Position numbers and translations under genes: made by a program. From Chloroflexota bacterium (lineage in GTDB: Bacteria; Chloroflexota; Anaerolineae; Anaerolineales; Villigracilaceae): DNA of 64,000 nucleotides. Of this stretch, positions 17,463-25,720 are shown piece after piece; the first letter of the stretch is position 1; every line of letters starts with the position of its first letter. The notes below the pieces were generated by a model. It was given only the letters and a program-made list of their open reading frames with translations. It did no database searches and was not told where the DNA came from. Location of the stretch: the NCBI GenBank assembly GCA_013388855.1, contig JACAEM010000034.1, forward strand, positions 202,478-266,477. Direction: 5' to 3'.

Positions 17463-18038
17463 TTACTGAAAGTATTGCAAGGCAATTCGCAGTCGTTCTT
17501 CGGTATCGTCCGGCGCGTCCTTTGGAATGGATTGGATCGCAGCCTGCGCTTCGACCACCGAGTAGCCCAATGAGGTCAACGCGGCAAGGACTTCGCTGTC
17601 CTTGTCGGACATGGCGGCGACTTTCGCCAGCGAGTCGGCTGGTTTGAGTTTATCCTTGAGATGAAGCGCTATTTTCTGGGCAGTCTTCTTCCCCACCCCG
17701 GGGACGCGACTCAACAGTTCAGATTCATCGGCAAAGACAGCGCGCTGCACGGCATCCAGTGTCATCGTGGAAAGCACAGAGAGCGCCACCTTGGGTCCGA
17801 CACCGTCCACGCCGAGCAGGATGGTAAAGAGTTCACGATCCGCCTGAGATTCGAAACCATACAGCGTCAGCGCGTCCTCCCGAACGACGAGGTGTGTGTA
17901 CAACAAAATGACTTCGCCCGCCTTCATCCGTCCACGCAAGGGAGCCGGGACAAAGACACGCAGTCCCACCCCGCCGACCTCGAGGATGAGGGCGTTCTCT
18001 TCGATTTGGGAAATTTCACCGCGGAGAGTTGCTATCAT
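17463..18038 (-). CDS. ruvA: Holliday junction DNA helicase subunit RuvA
   Basis: A 191-residue junction-binding protein that loads RuvB. N-terminal OB domain MIATLRGEISQIEENAL and VGLRVFVP, helix-hairpin-helix region LLGVDGVGPKVALSVLS and LLSRVPGVGKKTAQKIALHL, then the C-terminal domain III with ALTSLGYSVVEAQAAI. Start 18038 (MIATLRG) is fixed by homology; a frame 19 codons longer is not family-like. ruvC is just upstream; ruvB is not in the window. A TATAAT lies six bases before the ATG and there is no ribosome site. Confidence 0.95.
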   Translation of the reverse strand: MIATLRGEISQIEENALILEVGGVGLRVFVPAPLRGRMKAGEVILLYTHLVVREDALTLYGFESQADRELFTILLGVDGVGPKVALSVLSTMTLDAVQRAVFADESELLSRVPGVGKKTAQKIALHLKDKLKPADSLAKVAAMSDKDSEVLAALTSLGYSVVEAQAAIQSIPKDAPDDTEERLRIALQYFQ

Positions 18039-18044
18039 GTTTAT

Positions 18045-18050
18045 ATTATA
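18045..18050 (-). promoter_or_regulatory. -10 box of leaderless ruvA
   Basis: TATAAT on the minus strand, followed by ATAAAC and the ruvA ATG. It would give ruvA a separate leaderless transcript inside the ruvC-ruvA gap. The -35 is weak. Confidence 0.5.
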
Positions 18051-18162
18051 TGTCACACCGGCACTTGCGTGCAGGTACAAGTGTTGCGAGTGCATGTTGC
18101 GAAGCGATCTCCAGCCGCTGGCAGAAATTACTTCGACGGAAGAGCGCCGTCTCGGAACGACG

Positions 18163-18642
18163 TCAGTAACGTTTGGTATTCAAATGTGTGATCGCAATGG
18201 CCAGCGCGTCGGCGGCATCGTCGGGTTTGGGGATGGAGTCGAGTTGCAGGAGCGCTCGGACCATTTCCTGAACCTGACGTTTTTCGGCAGAACCATATCC
18301 CACCACGGCATTTTTGACTTCCTTCGGGGTATATTCGAACGTCTCGATTCCCGCCTTTTGCAGCGCCAGCATGACCACACCGCGAGCCTGTCCGACCGCG
18401 ATGCCCGTTGTCACATTTCGCGCAAAAAAGAGTTTTTCCACGGCGGCGGTTTCAGGCTTGTATTCGCGAATGATGTCGCCAAGCTGATCGTAGATCAGTT
18501 CCAGGCGTACGGGAGGAGAGGCGTCTTTCGGCGTGGTGATAACGCCATATTTAACGGCGACCAGGCTGCCGTCCCGCGCGAGGCGCACGAGTCCGTAGCC
18601 TGTCGTAGCGGTGCCGGGGTCAATTCCGATTGCAAGGGTCAT
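18163..18642 (-). CDS. ruvC: Crossover junction endodeoxyribonuclease RuvC
   Basis: A 159-residue Holliday junction resolvase of the RNase H fold. The first catalytic Asp is in MTLAIGIDPGTATTGYG; the second, Glu, in AVEKLFFARN (about residue 67); the last acidic pair in KPDDAADALAIAITH. Length is typical. It precedes ruvA by 124 bases and follows yebC, a widespread gene order (yebC-ruvC-ruvA). Confidence 0.95.
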   Translation of the reverse strand: MTLAIGIDPGTATTGYGLVRLARDGSLVAVKYGVITTPKDASPPVRLELIYDQLGDIIREYKPETAAVEKLFFARNVTTGIAVGQARGVVMLALQKAGIETFEYTPKEVKNAVVGYGSAEKRQVQEMVRALLQLDSIPKPDDAADALAIAITHLNTKRY

Positions 18643-18668
18643 TTTGAGTTATCACAAAGAACACAAAG

Positions 18669-18706
18669 GGGCACGAAGGTCTTTTTCTTTGCGTACCTTC
18701 GTGCCC
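18669..18706. repeat. Extragenic 12-bp inverted repeat between yebC and ruvC
   Basis: GGGCACGAAGGT (18669-18680) and ACCTTCGTGCCC (18695-18706) form a perfect 12-bp stem with a 14-nt loop. The flanks (CACAAAGAACACAAA on one side, GTGGTAAATAC on the other) resemble dispersed extragenic repeats common in environmental bacterial genomes. It may also act as the yebC terminator. Confidence 0.6.
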
Positions 18707-18725
18707 TCCGTGGTAAATACAAGTT

Positions 18726-19481
18726 CTACGCAGCTTCGAGGGCGGCTAGAGCTTCGTCCGAAACTTTGAGATTCGAGTAGACGTTCTGCACATCGTCGAG
18801 GTCTTCGATGGTCTCCAACGCCTTGAGAACCTGGACGGTATCTTCCGGGCTCAGTTCCATTTCCTGTTTGGGAAGCATGCGCAACCCCGCTTCCTCCGGC
18901 TGGACTTTGGCTTTGTGCAGCGCGTCAGCGATGACCTTGAACGCTTCGACGGGCGCCGTGATCTCGATGGTTCCGTTGTCCTCCACCACATCATTGGCAC
19001 CGGCTTCGATTCCAAGTTCGAATGCCTTGTCGAAATTCATCATACTCGACGGGAAGGAAAAATACGCGACACGCTCGAACTGCCATCCCACCGCGCCGGG
19101 TTCTGCCATATTGCCGCCCGCCTTGGTAAAGGCATGACGCAGATCGGAAACCGTGCGGTTACGGTTATCGGTGACGGCTTCCACCATCACTGCCACACCG
19201 TGCGGAGCATACCCTTCGTACATGATGGATTCGAACGCTGCGGCGTCCTTGTCCTCTCCGGCGCCGCGTTTGATGGCACGCTCGATATTTTCCTTGGGCA
19301 TGTTCTCGGCGCGGGCTTTGTCCACCGCCAGCCGCAATCGAAAGTTGGTATCGGGATCGCTGCCGCCTTCGCGTGCCGCCATCACCAACTCACGCGCCAA
19401 ACGCGTAAAGATCGCGCCGCGCTTGGCATCGGCTACGCCCTTTTTGCGTTTGATGGTTGACCATTTTGAATGACCTGACAT
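18726..19481 (-). CDS. yebC: YebC/PmpR family protein (TACO1-like)
   Basis: A 251-residue protein beginning MSGHSKWSTIKRKKGVADAKRG, the diagnostic YebC start, with NMPKENIERAIKRG and the central MYEGYAPHGVAVMVEAVTDN. The family has been described as a transcription regulator and, more recently, as an aid to translation through difficult motifs. Start 19481 has AAGGAG eight bases upstream. It precedes ruvC and ruvA on the same strand. Confidence 0.94.
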   Translation of the reverse strand: MSGHSKWSTIKRKKGVADAKRGAIFTRLARELVMAAREGGSDPDTNFRLRLAVDKARAENMPKENIERAIKRGAGEDKDAAAFESIMYEGYAPHGVAVMVEAVTDNRNRTVSDLRHAFTKAGGNMAEPGAVGWQFERVAYFSFPSSMMNFDKAFELGIEAGANDVVEDNGTIEITAPVEAFKVIADALHKAKVQPEEAGLRMLPKQEMELSPEDTVQVLKALETIEDLDDVQNVYSNLKVSDEALAALEAA

Positions 19482-19537
19482 GTCTTTCTCCTTCAATAAA
19501 AGCACTTTTGTGCGAAATTTTTGCAATTATTCCAAAA

Positions 19538-19543
19538 ATTATA
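19538..19543 (-). promoter_or_regulatory. Putative -10 box of yebC
   Basis: TATAAT about 57 bases upstream of the yebC ATG, just inside the degV-yebC gap, giving an ordinary leader with AAGGAG. Confidence 0.4.
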
Positions 19544-19546
19544 CCA

Positions 19547-20383
19547 TTACACAAAGAAGCCCACTCCCATCGCCTTCGGTCCCGCGTGGACGACAATGGC
19601 GGGCGGCAGGCGGTAGATCGGGATCTCGGATACGAACACTTTCGATTTCAACTCCTGAGCGAGCGCCTCCGCCTCCTTCTCCGCCTCGACCTGCAACACG
19701 CACAAATGGGCATCATCTCCGCCTTTGCATTGCTCCGTCACCACTTCCACGAGACGCGCCAGCGCCCGTTTCCTGGTCCGCTGCTGCTCAAAGGGCTCGA
19801 CCTGCCCATCCTTGATTTGAAGAATCGGCTTGATCTCGAGCAATTCGGCGAGCAGTTTCTTCGCCCCGCCAATGCGACCGCCCTTGGCGAGATATTCGAG
19901 CGTATCCACAAGGAAGTAAATTCGCCCACGCGGAATCATTCCATCAAGTCTCGCCACAATCTCATCCGCAGACGCTCCCGCTTTCGCCATGTCGTCAGCC
20001 ACCAGAACCATCGAACCCAAGTTGCACGAAATCGTCAGAGAGTCCACCACACGGACATCCAGCCCTGGGAATTCCGCCGCAGCCGTTTGCGCCGAACGGA
20101 CCGTTCCGCTGGCTTTACTCGTCGGAGCGACAACGACCACGCTCTCACCTCTCTTCTTTGCATCTTCAAAGATCGGGTAATACAACGGCGGTTCGGGGGC
20201 GGCGGTCTTTGGCAGGGTCGGCGAGGCTTTCAGTTTCCGCAAAAAGACAGTGGTATCGAATTCCTGATCGTCATGATACGCCTCCTCCCCAAATATAACG
20301 ACTTGTGGAACGACCGGAATCCCGCGTTGGTCGAGCAATTCATACGGCAATCCGCAGGTGGTATCAGCGACGATGATGGTCAT
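19547..20383 (-). CDS. DegV family fatty-acid-binding protein
   Basis: A 278-residue DegV/FakB-like protein that binds a long-chain fatty acid. It starts TIIVADTTCGLPYELLDQRGI and has the SPTLPKTAAPEP loop, SGTVRSAQTAA, and VDTLEYLAKGGRIGGAKKLLAELLEIKPIL, which is the classic DegV C-domain signature. AAGGAGG lies seven bases before the ATG. In Firmicutes FakB partners FakA kinase; no FakA is seen here. Confidence 0.92.
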   Translation of the reverse strand: MTIIVADTTCGLPYELLDQRGIPVVPQVVIFGEEAYHDDQEFDTTVFLRKLKASPTLPKTAAPEPPLYYPIFEDAKKRGESVVVVAPTSKASGTVRSAQTAAAEFPGLDVRVVDSLTISCNLGSMVLVADDMAKAGASADEIVARLDGMIPRGRIYFLVDTLEYLAKGGRIGGAKKLLAELLEIKPILQIKDGQVEPFEQQRTRKRALARLVEVVTEQCKGGDDAHLCVLQVEAEKEAEALAQELKSKVFVSEIPIYRLPPAIVVHAGPKAMGVGFFV

Positions 20384-20456
20384 AAAAGCCTCCTTGAGTA
20401 ACTATTGTAACCTTCCCCCCTCTGAAAACAAACTGCCAAAAGAACTCAAATTCAAG

Positions 20457-21578
20457 TTACAAACTTCGGGAGTAAGTCCTGTGCATCTTATAAAAATCCA
20501 CGCCAAAATTTTCCATCTCCCTCTGCATATTCGCGTTCTCGATGCCAATCTGCACCACCTCGGCGTGACGGTAACGCCCGCTTTCGCTCACAGACTCGAA
20601 CATCTCGCTGTATAAAATCGCCGTGCCGCCCGAGCCGCGGTATTCGGGGAGCAAGCCTGCGCCGTTGATGTTGATCCAGTCTGTGCGGCGGAGTTCGAGG
20701 AGCAGAGTCAGCCAGCCGAACGGGAAGAGGCGCCCGCGCGTTTTTTGCAACGCGGCGGAGACATCAGGGTAGGCAAGCAGAAAGCCGACCGCCTTTTCCC
20801 CCTTCATCACCAGTTTGACCAGTTTCGGGTCCGCCAGCCAGATGAGTTGATTCGCCATCGAGTTGATCTCCTCATCCGTAAGCGGAACCGTCCCCTCCGT
20901 GCCGCCGAGGGAGTTGTTGTAGAGTTCCTTCAGATGCGGGACAAGGGCGCGCAGGTCGGCGCGGGTGTTGCAGCGCAGGATGCGAAGCCCGCGGCGTTGG
21001 GCGATACGCTCCGCCAGTTCGCGGATGCGCGGCGGAAATTGGATGTCGGTTCCCAGATACCCCGAAACAGATTCGCCCTCTTTGACAAATCCCTGTGCCT
21101 CGACCAAATCCACGTAATAGGCGGGGTTGTACGGCAAACCAAAGGCGGGACGGTGTTCGAAACCTTTGACCAGCAATCCGAATCCATCCAACGGAGTGAA
21201 CCCTTTGGGACCGACAATGTGGTCGAGCCCGCGCGAGCGCGCCCAGTCGAAGGCGGCTTTGAAAAGCGCGCTCGCGGCTTCGAGGTTATTCTCACACTCG
21301 AAAAGGTAGAAGAAGGCCGTCTTTGTTTTGTTGAATTCGTTGTAGCGGCGATTGTCAAGGACGGCGAGCCTGCCGATGGGACGGGTTCCCTCGTAAGCGA
21401 GGAAGAACGAGGCGTGGGAATGCCGATAGAACGGGAACCGCTTCGGGTCCAGCCGGAGGCGTTCGTCCATTTGCAGAGGCGGTACCCATTGCGGAATGTT
21501 CCTGTAGATGGAAAAAGGCAGACGCAGGAAGTCATCCACCTGGTTTTTGTTGTGGAGATCGAGTTGGAGGATGTTCAT
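20457..21578 (-). CDS. GNAT-fold N-acetyltransferase-like protein (YghO-like)
   Basis: A 373-residue protein starting with DDFLRLPFSIYRNIPQWVPPL and FPFYRHSHASFFLA, the opening of a family of large GNAT-like proteins of unknown substrate (E. coli YghO type). GRLAVLDNRRYNEF and the C-terminal NINGAGLLPEYRGSGG (about residues 307-322, acetyl-CoA loop-like) support an acyl-CoA fold. The ATG at 21578 has no ribosome site and follows a terminator hairpin directly. Confidence 0.7.
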   Translation of the reverse strand: MNILQLDLHNKNQVDDFLRLPFSIYRNIPQWVPPLQMDERLRLDPKRFPFYRHSHASFFLAYEGTRPIGRLAVLDNRRYNEFNKTKTAFFYLFECENNLEAASALFKAAFDWARSRGLDHIVGPKGFTPLDGFGLLVKGFEHRPAFGLPYNPAYYVDLVEAQGFVKEGESVSGYLGTDIQFPPRIRELAERIAQRRGLRILRCNTRADLRALVPHLKELYNNSLGGTEGTVPLTDEEINSMANQLIWLADPKLVKLVMKGEKAVGFLLAYPDVSAALQKTRGRLFPFGWLTLLLELRRTDWININGAGLLPEYRGSGGTAILYSEMFESVSESGRYRHAEVVQIGIENANMQREMENFGVDFYKMHRTYSRSL

Positions 21579-21589
21579 GGAAACAAAAT

Positions 21590-21616
21590 GTTGCGAAGGG
21601 CTCGACCCTTCGCAAC
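21590..21616 (-). terminator. Intrinsic terminator after MFS gene
   Basis: GTTGCGAAGGG (21590-21600) pairs with 21606-21616, an 11-bp perfect stem with a 5-nt loop, followed on the minus strand by ATTTTGTTT. It lies between the MFS stop and the GNAT start. Confidence 0.7.
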
Positions 21617-21623
21617 GTTGATG

Positions 21624-22907
21624 TCACATCGATTTCGCGCGTTCCGCCATTTGTGTGCGGAGATTGTGCGTATCGTGGTCGATGGTAAACAAAGCGCCAA
21701 GGTAAAAGATAAAGCATAGTCCCCAGGCCACGCTGCAAATTAGAATAATGGCAGATTGCAAATTCAAGGCGTCGGCGATGATACCGGTGATAATGGGGGC
21801 AAACGCCGCGCCTCCGTTCTCGACGAAATACTCCACCGCCTGCGCCGTGGAACGGACTTCGGGCACGGTCACATCATACACCGTGGCGATGACGTTGGCA
21901 GAGGAAAGCGGCATGAAGACCGCCGTGAGGCACATGAAGATGAAAAATTGATTCTTCGCTTCGACAGGCGTAGTGATGGCAAGGTAGAGGAAGATCGCGC
22001 CCAACAGAACCCCTGCGCTGGACACGATAATACGTCCTTTGTTGGTGCGCTTGAAGAAGGCGTCGCCGAGCGCCCCGCCCAGAAAGTAGCCGCCTGCCAG
22101 GATCAATATGACGGGAGCCATCGTGAAGAGAATGCTGTTCGCATCGTAGCCGCGTTCCTTTTCGAGATAACCGAAGAAGAAATAGGTGATGACGTTCCAC
22201 GGAAAGACCCCGGCGAACCCTTGCAGGAAGACAAACCACATGGTCTTCTTTTTGAAAATCTCTTTGGCTTCATGCCACGAGAATTTGAAGGTCTGCATTT
22301 CGGGCATGTTCTCGAACTCGGGTTCGGCTTTGCCGCGCGGCATTTCCTTCACGCCGAAATAAATGAAGAGCGTCAGCACGATACCCAGGGCGCCGGTGAT
22401 ATAAAACACCGAGCGCCAGCCGCCGATCATCGGTGCGACGATCAGGGCAAGGATCATGCCGATCAAATAACCGAGCGGCTGGGCAAGCTGCAAGATGCCG
22501 TACACTTTGCCGCGCAAGTTGGGGCCGAAATAATCCGCCACGAGGGTGAACAAGCCGGGGTAGGACGAATCGTCGATGCCGGTGGAGGCGCGCGTCACGA
22601 GAAAGCCGCCATATGTTTTCATGATGGCATTAAGCCATGTCGTCGCGCCCCAGATGAATGAAGCCAATGAAAGAAGTTTGGCGCGTGCATACCGGTCGTA
22701 CAAATATCCCCAGATCGGGTAGAGAATGGTCGCGACGATGAGCGCGCCTGAATTAATCAACCCCCATTGCTGATTGTTTATTCCAAATGTTTCGCTGATG
22801 GGCACCTGCAACGAACCGATCATCAATTTATCGGTCTGATGCAGGAGCATAAAGAAAAAGAACACTCCTACAACGAACCAGCGGTACCGCGAACGTTCTT
22901 CGGACAT
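21624..22907 (-). CDS. MFS transporter
   Basis: A 427-residue 12-helix major facilitator. The loop 2-3 motif appears as GYLYDRYARAKLLSL, and GFLVTRASTGIDDSSYPG is the helix 4-5 region. ACS- and OPA-type carriers look similar; substrate unknown. The residues RGKVYGILQLAQPLGYLIGM line the central cavity region. GAGG precedes the ATG. Monocistronic between sbcD and the terminator. Confidence 0.83.
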   Translation of the reverse strand: MSEERSRYRWFVVGVFFFFMLLHQTDKLMIGSLQVPISETFGINNQQWGLINSGALIVATILYPIWGYLYDRYARAKLLSLASFIWGATTWLNAIMKTYGGFLVTRASTGIDDSSYPGLFTLVADYFGPNLRGKVYGILQLAQPLGYLIGMILALIVAPMIGGWRSVFYITGALGIVLTLFIYFGVKEMPRGKAEPEFENMPEMQTFKFSWHEAKEIFKKKTMWFVFLQGFAGVFPWNVITYFFFGYLEKERGYDANSILFTMAPVILILAGGYFLGGALGDAFFKRTNKGRIIVSSAGVLLGAIFLYLAITTPVEAKNQFFIFMCLTAVFMPLSSANVIATVYDVTVPEVRSTAQAVEYFVENGGAAFAPIITGIIADALNLQSAIILICSVAWGLCFIFYLGALFTIDHDTHNLRTQMAERAKSM

Positions 22908-22977
22908 AAGACCTCGCTACAAAGAAAGGATTTGCCCAAGTATCAGGGTTTGACGGGTGAATGTCAAGTAACAGGTG

Positions 22978-24222
22978 TCAGGTATCAAGAGTTTCGTCGG
23001 AGATGATCTCCTGCGCCAGTTTTTGCAGTTCGTCCTTGTCGTTCACTTTTGCCGCATCGAAATATTGTCCCAGCAAATCGAGCGGGCTCATGCTGCTGAC
23101 CACTTGCCCCTCCGGGATACGCACCCGCGCCTCGATCTGCGGACGCTTGACCAGATGAAACTCAAACGCCTTCTCGGCATATTTTCGCAGCGCGCTTTCG
23201 TCGATCAGCGTATCCATCTCTCTGGGATATTCCACCACGAGCTTGACGATGGCATCGGACATATCTTTTGGCAATTTGGATTTCAGGAACTCGGTCACAT
23301 TCTCGCCGGACCCTTCGACACGGCTCAGGGCAGGCTCCAGAACTGCCCGCCGTTCAATGAACGGACGCGTCCCCTCGATCTTTCTCCAGTCAACCTTCGT
23401 CGAGCCGCGCGTCACATCGGCGATGATGAAGAACTTGTCGTCCTTCGCCTCACCGAAATCGACGCGCTCGATGGAACCGGGATAAATCACAGGTGGATGC
23501 TGCCCTTCATTCACATCCTGCGGCTTGTGGATGTGTCCCATCGCAACGTAATCCAGCCGTGGATCTTTGACCAGACCCGTTGGCAGGACGAGGTCGCTTC
23601 CCAGCATGACCATCCTCTCCGCGCCGAACATCGCGCCTTCCACAGAAGCATGGGCAGTGAGGATCAATGGCAAATCCTTGTCGGCTTCACCAATCCACTC
23701 CTCCACAAGAGTGGAGATTCGAGATTCAATATTCGAAAAAACCTCACTGGTTTCCGTTCCGCTCATTTCGAGATTCGCCATCAGCCCCGAACGCGTGATC
23801 CACGGCATGGCAATGACCTGTACGGGCACATCCCACAAATCCTGCGGGGTCAAGAATTCCGGTTTCTGCAGCACTTTGACAAAGGGGACCTGCAAGGTAT
23901 CGAATTCCTGAATCGCGTGGGCGCGTCCTGCCGCAGGAGAGAGGTCGTGGTTGCCAACCAGCAACAACGTCGGGATTTTCGCCTGGGACAATCGAATGAT
24001 GCGCTTGCCCCACTCGCGCTGGAACGTCGGCGCGGGCGAACGGTCCTTATAGGCGTCGCCTGCGAAGATGACCATGTCCACTTTTTCGGAGATCGCCGCG
24101 TCGACGATGGTATCCAGCGACTTGAGAAAGTCGAGGACACGCAGAGGCAATCCCGTTTCGGGGTCATGGCGTCCGTAGTTTGCCATGTCAATGTGTGCGT
24201 CGGCGAAATGGAGGAGTTTCAT
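22978..24222 (-). CDS. sbcD: DNA repair exonuclease SbcD/Mre11-like, with an inserted repeat
   Basis: A 414-residue calcineurin-type metallophosphoesterase. Metal motifs are in order: FADAHIDM (8-15 region), FAGDAY, LVGNHDLS, TAHAS and MGHIHKPQ, as in SbcD/Mre11 nucleases. SbcD normally works with the SMC-like ATPase SbcC, but no sbcC is next to it. Residues about 295-304 (EPALSRVEGS) are encoded by an extragenic palindrome inserted in frame downstream of the catalytic domain. Start ATG 24222 lacks a clear ribosome site. Confidence 0.85.
   Translation of the reverse strand: MKLLHFADAHIDMANYGRHDPETGLPLRVLDFLKSLDTIVDAAISEKVDMVIFAGDAYKDRSPAPTFQREWGKRIIRLSQAKIPTLLLVGNHDLSPAAGRAHAIQEFDTLQVPFVKVLQKPEFLTPQDLWDVPVQVIAMPWITRSGLMANLEMSGTETSEVFSNIESRISTLVEEWIGEADKDLPLILTAHASVEGAMFGAERMVMLGSDLVLPTGLVKDPRLDYVAMGHIHKPQDVNEGQHPPVIYPGSIERVDFGEAKDDKFFIIADVTRGSTKVDWRKIEGTRPFIERRAVLEPALSRVEGSGENVTEFLKSKLPKDMSDAIVKLVVEYPREMDTLIDESALRKYAEKAFEFHLVKRPQIEARVRIPEGQVVSSMSPLDLLGQYFDAAKVNDKDELQKLAQEIISDETLDT
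23311..23340. repeat. Extragenic-type palindrome inserted inside sbcD
   Basis: The stretch CCCTTCGACACGGCTCAGGG plus ten following bases matches the dispersed element with TTCGAC...GCTCAGG cores seen across many bacterial genomes. Its tell-tale translations are LSRVEG on the minus strand and FDTAQGR or STRLRAG on the plus strand. It keeps the sbcD frame open. Confidence 0.65.
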
Positions 24223-24242
24223 ATTTGAAGGCCGGAAGGTTT

Positions 24243-24280
24243 CAGGTTTGAAGACACAGATATTTTAACCTGCAAACCTG
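24243..24280. repeat. 8-bp inverted repeat upstream of sbcD
   Basis: CAGGTTTG (24243-24250) and CAAACCTG (24273-24280) flank a 22-nt AT-rich spacer in the gap between the C39 peptidase stop and the sbcD start. It may be a short extragenic repeat or a weak terminator. Confidence 0.35.
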
Positions 24281-24288
24281 ATAACAAA

Positions 24289-25608
24289 TCAAGGTTGAAT
24301 TCCGAGGTCCTGCAATGCCTGAATGGCGGGCGCCCACTTGGGATGGATTTTGAGCGCGGCGCGGTAATCCTTCACTGCCAGGTCAGTCTTGCCTGCCATG
24401 TAGTAGGCTTGTCCGCGCCAATAGAGGGATTCTTCCAGCACCGGCTCAGCAATGGTTTCGTTCAGGGTTGTGTCGGCAAGATTAATGACATCCGAGAAAC
24501 GATTGGTATAGTAATACGCTTTGTAGGGTCCCGTCTGATACCACATCATGCGATACGGACGGACCGCATTGTTTTCATCCAGGTCAGCATAGAGGGAAAA
24601 GGCAAAATCGTACGCGATGGCGGCGTCGGCATATTCGAATAAAGCCACATGACTCGTCCCAACATTGAACCAGGCAAAGAAACGGTCGATGCCACTCAGG
24701 GATTGCGACTCAGTCCGGGCAATATCCAGCGCGTGACGGTTGGCGGTCTGTTCGTCTGCCAGCGGGCCAAGCAGTGTCAACACCTCATTCTGTTTCTCAA
24801 CCGGGTAGACGACCACAAACACATAGTTGAAAGCGCGCCAGCCTTCGATGAATTTTTCATATTCGATCTTGCGGTTCAGCCCAGGGGGGGCGCCGGCGGG
24901 CTGGTAGGTATCCTGATAGATGATCATTCGGTTGGTGTCATCATACCCAGTGACAAAGCCATAATGCCCCATCCAGCCGAATTTGCCGTTGACATCCAGT
25001 TCGTAAATGCCTTTTTCGACCACAACCGGGAATCCAGCCGAGACCAGACGTTTGAGCATTTCAATGTCACCGCCGTTACGGACAATGGATGTCATGCCAG
25101 GAACGGTATCGGTGATGTAATCTTGAAGTTCATAGGGCATCACGTTCTTGTCCTTATCACTGGGCTTGACCGCCTTGCCGATGACATCGCGGTTGCCGTC
25201 CCAACCCCAATAGGTGAGCGCCATCGAGAAATTGGCGGGACCGCAATAGTTGAGCCGTCCATGCTGGTGCTCGTATTTGATTCCGTCCAACATAACGGTG
25301 GCAGGCAGAGGCGTGGATGTAATCGTCGGTATGGAGGGGGGACCCGGTTCGGGCGTGGTGGTCTGTGCAGGGGCTGAGGGAGTCTGGATGGCGGCGTACA
25401 TCGTCCCGGCGACGACGGTCTGGATCGTCGATTGCTGGGTCGGTAAAAAGACCGCTTCATCGGGCGGTTTGATGAGATAACGGATCTGTGTGCGCAGGGA
25501 TTCAAGCCGCCAGGCGAGGCGGTCGTGAACGGGAGGGATGTAGTATATACTGATGAGGAAAACGAGAGAAATGGGGATTAGCCAAATACGATTAAACCGT
25601 TTTTGCAT
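24289..25608 (-). CDS. Membrane-anchored C39-like cysteine peptidase with TPR tail
   Basis: A 439-residue protein. An N-terminal membrane anchor (IWLIPISLVFLISIYYI) is followed by a low-complexity Ala/Pro/Thr-rich linker, then a C39_2 papain-like domain: catalytic Cys in LNYCGPANFSMAL (about residue 125) and His in GHYGFVTGYDD. The C-terminal 150 residues are TPR-like helices (YWRGQAYYMAGKTDLAVKDYRAAL). The domain should face outside. Start 25608 is chosen because a TATAAT ends seven bases upstream with no ribosome site; the longer frame runs into the terminator. Substrate unknown. Confidence 0.75.
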   Translation of the reverse strand: MQKRFNRIWLIPISLVFLISIYYIPPVHDRLAWRLESLRTQIRYLIKPPDEAVFLPTQQSTIQTVVAGTMYAAIQTPSAPAQTTTPEPGPPSIPTITSTPLPATVMLDGIKYEHQHGRLNYCGPANFSMALTYWGWDGNRDVIGKAVKPSDKDKNVMPYELQDYITDTVPGMTSIVRNGGDIEMLKRLVSAGFPVVVEKGIYELDVNGKFGWMGHYGFVTGYDDTNRMIIYQDTYQPAGAPPGLNRKIEYEKFIEGWRAFNYVFVVVYPVEKQNEVLTLLGPLADEQTANRHALDIARTESQSLSGIDRFFAWFNVGTSHVALFEYADAAIAYDFAFSLYADLDENNAVRPYRMMWYQTGPYKAYYYTNRFSDVINLADTTLNETIAEPVLEESLYWRGQAYYMAGKTDLAVKDYRAALKIHPKWAPAIQALQDLGIQP

Positions 25609-25615
25609 GGAAAGG

Positions 25616-25621
25616 ATTATA
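25616..25621 (-). promoter_or_regulatory. -10 box of leaderless C39 peptidase gene
   Basis: TATAAT then CCTTTCC then ATG. The box overlaps the T-tract of the terminator at 25630-25662, so a terminator and a promoter share bases. Confidence 0.5.
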
Positions 25622-25629
25622 AAACAAAA

Positions 25630-25662
25630 AGACCCGGGGAATTTTGGCATTCCTCAGGGTCT
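25630..25662 (-). terminator. Intrinsic terminator after arginase
   Basis: AGACCC...GGAAT stem (25630-25662) closed by GGGTCT, then TTTTTGTTTT on the minus strand. It ends the pgpH-to-arginase run. Confidence 0.75.
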
Positions 25663-25720
25663 AATCTGGCTATCATTTCATTTCTTTCACATGAATTCGT
25701 ATGCACCGGAAGGGCGGTTC

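Noticed and set aside
22975..24228. A 417-codon open frame on the plus strand opposite sbcD
   Set aside because: It mirrors sbcD codon for codon, while sbcD has five intact metallophosphoesterase motifs. Long antisense frames are expected from the GC-rich third positions here.
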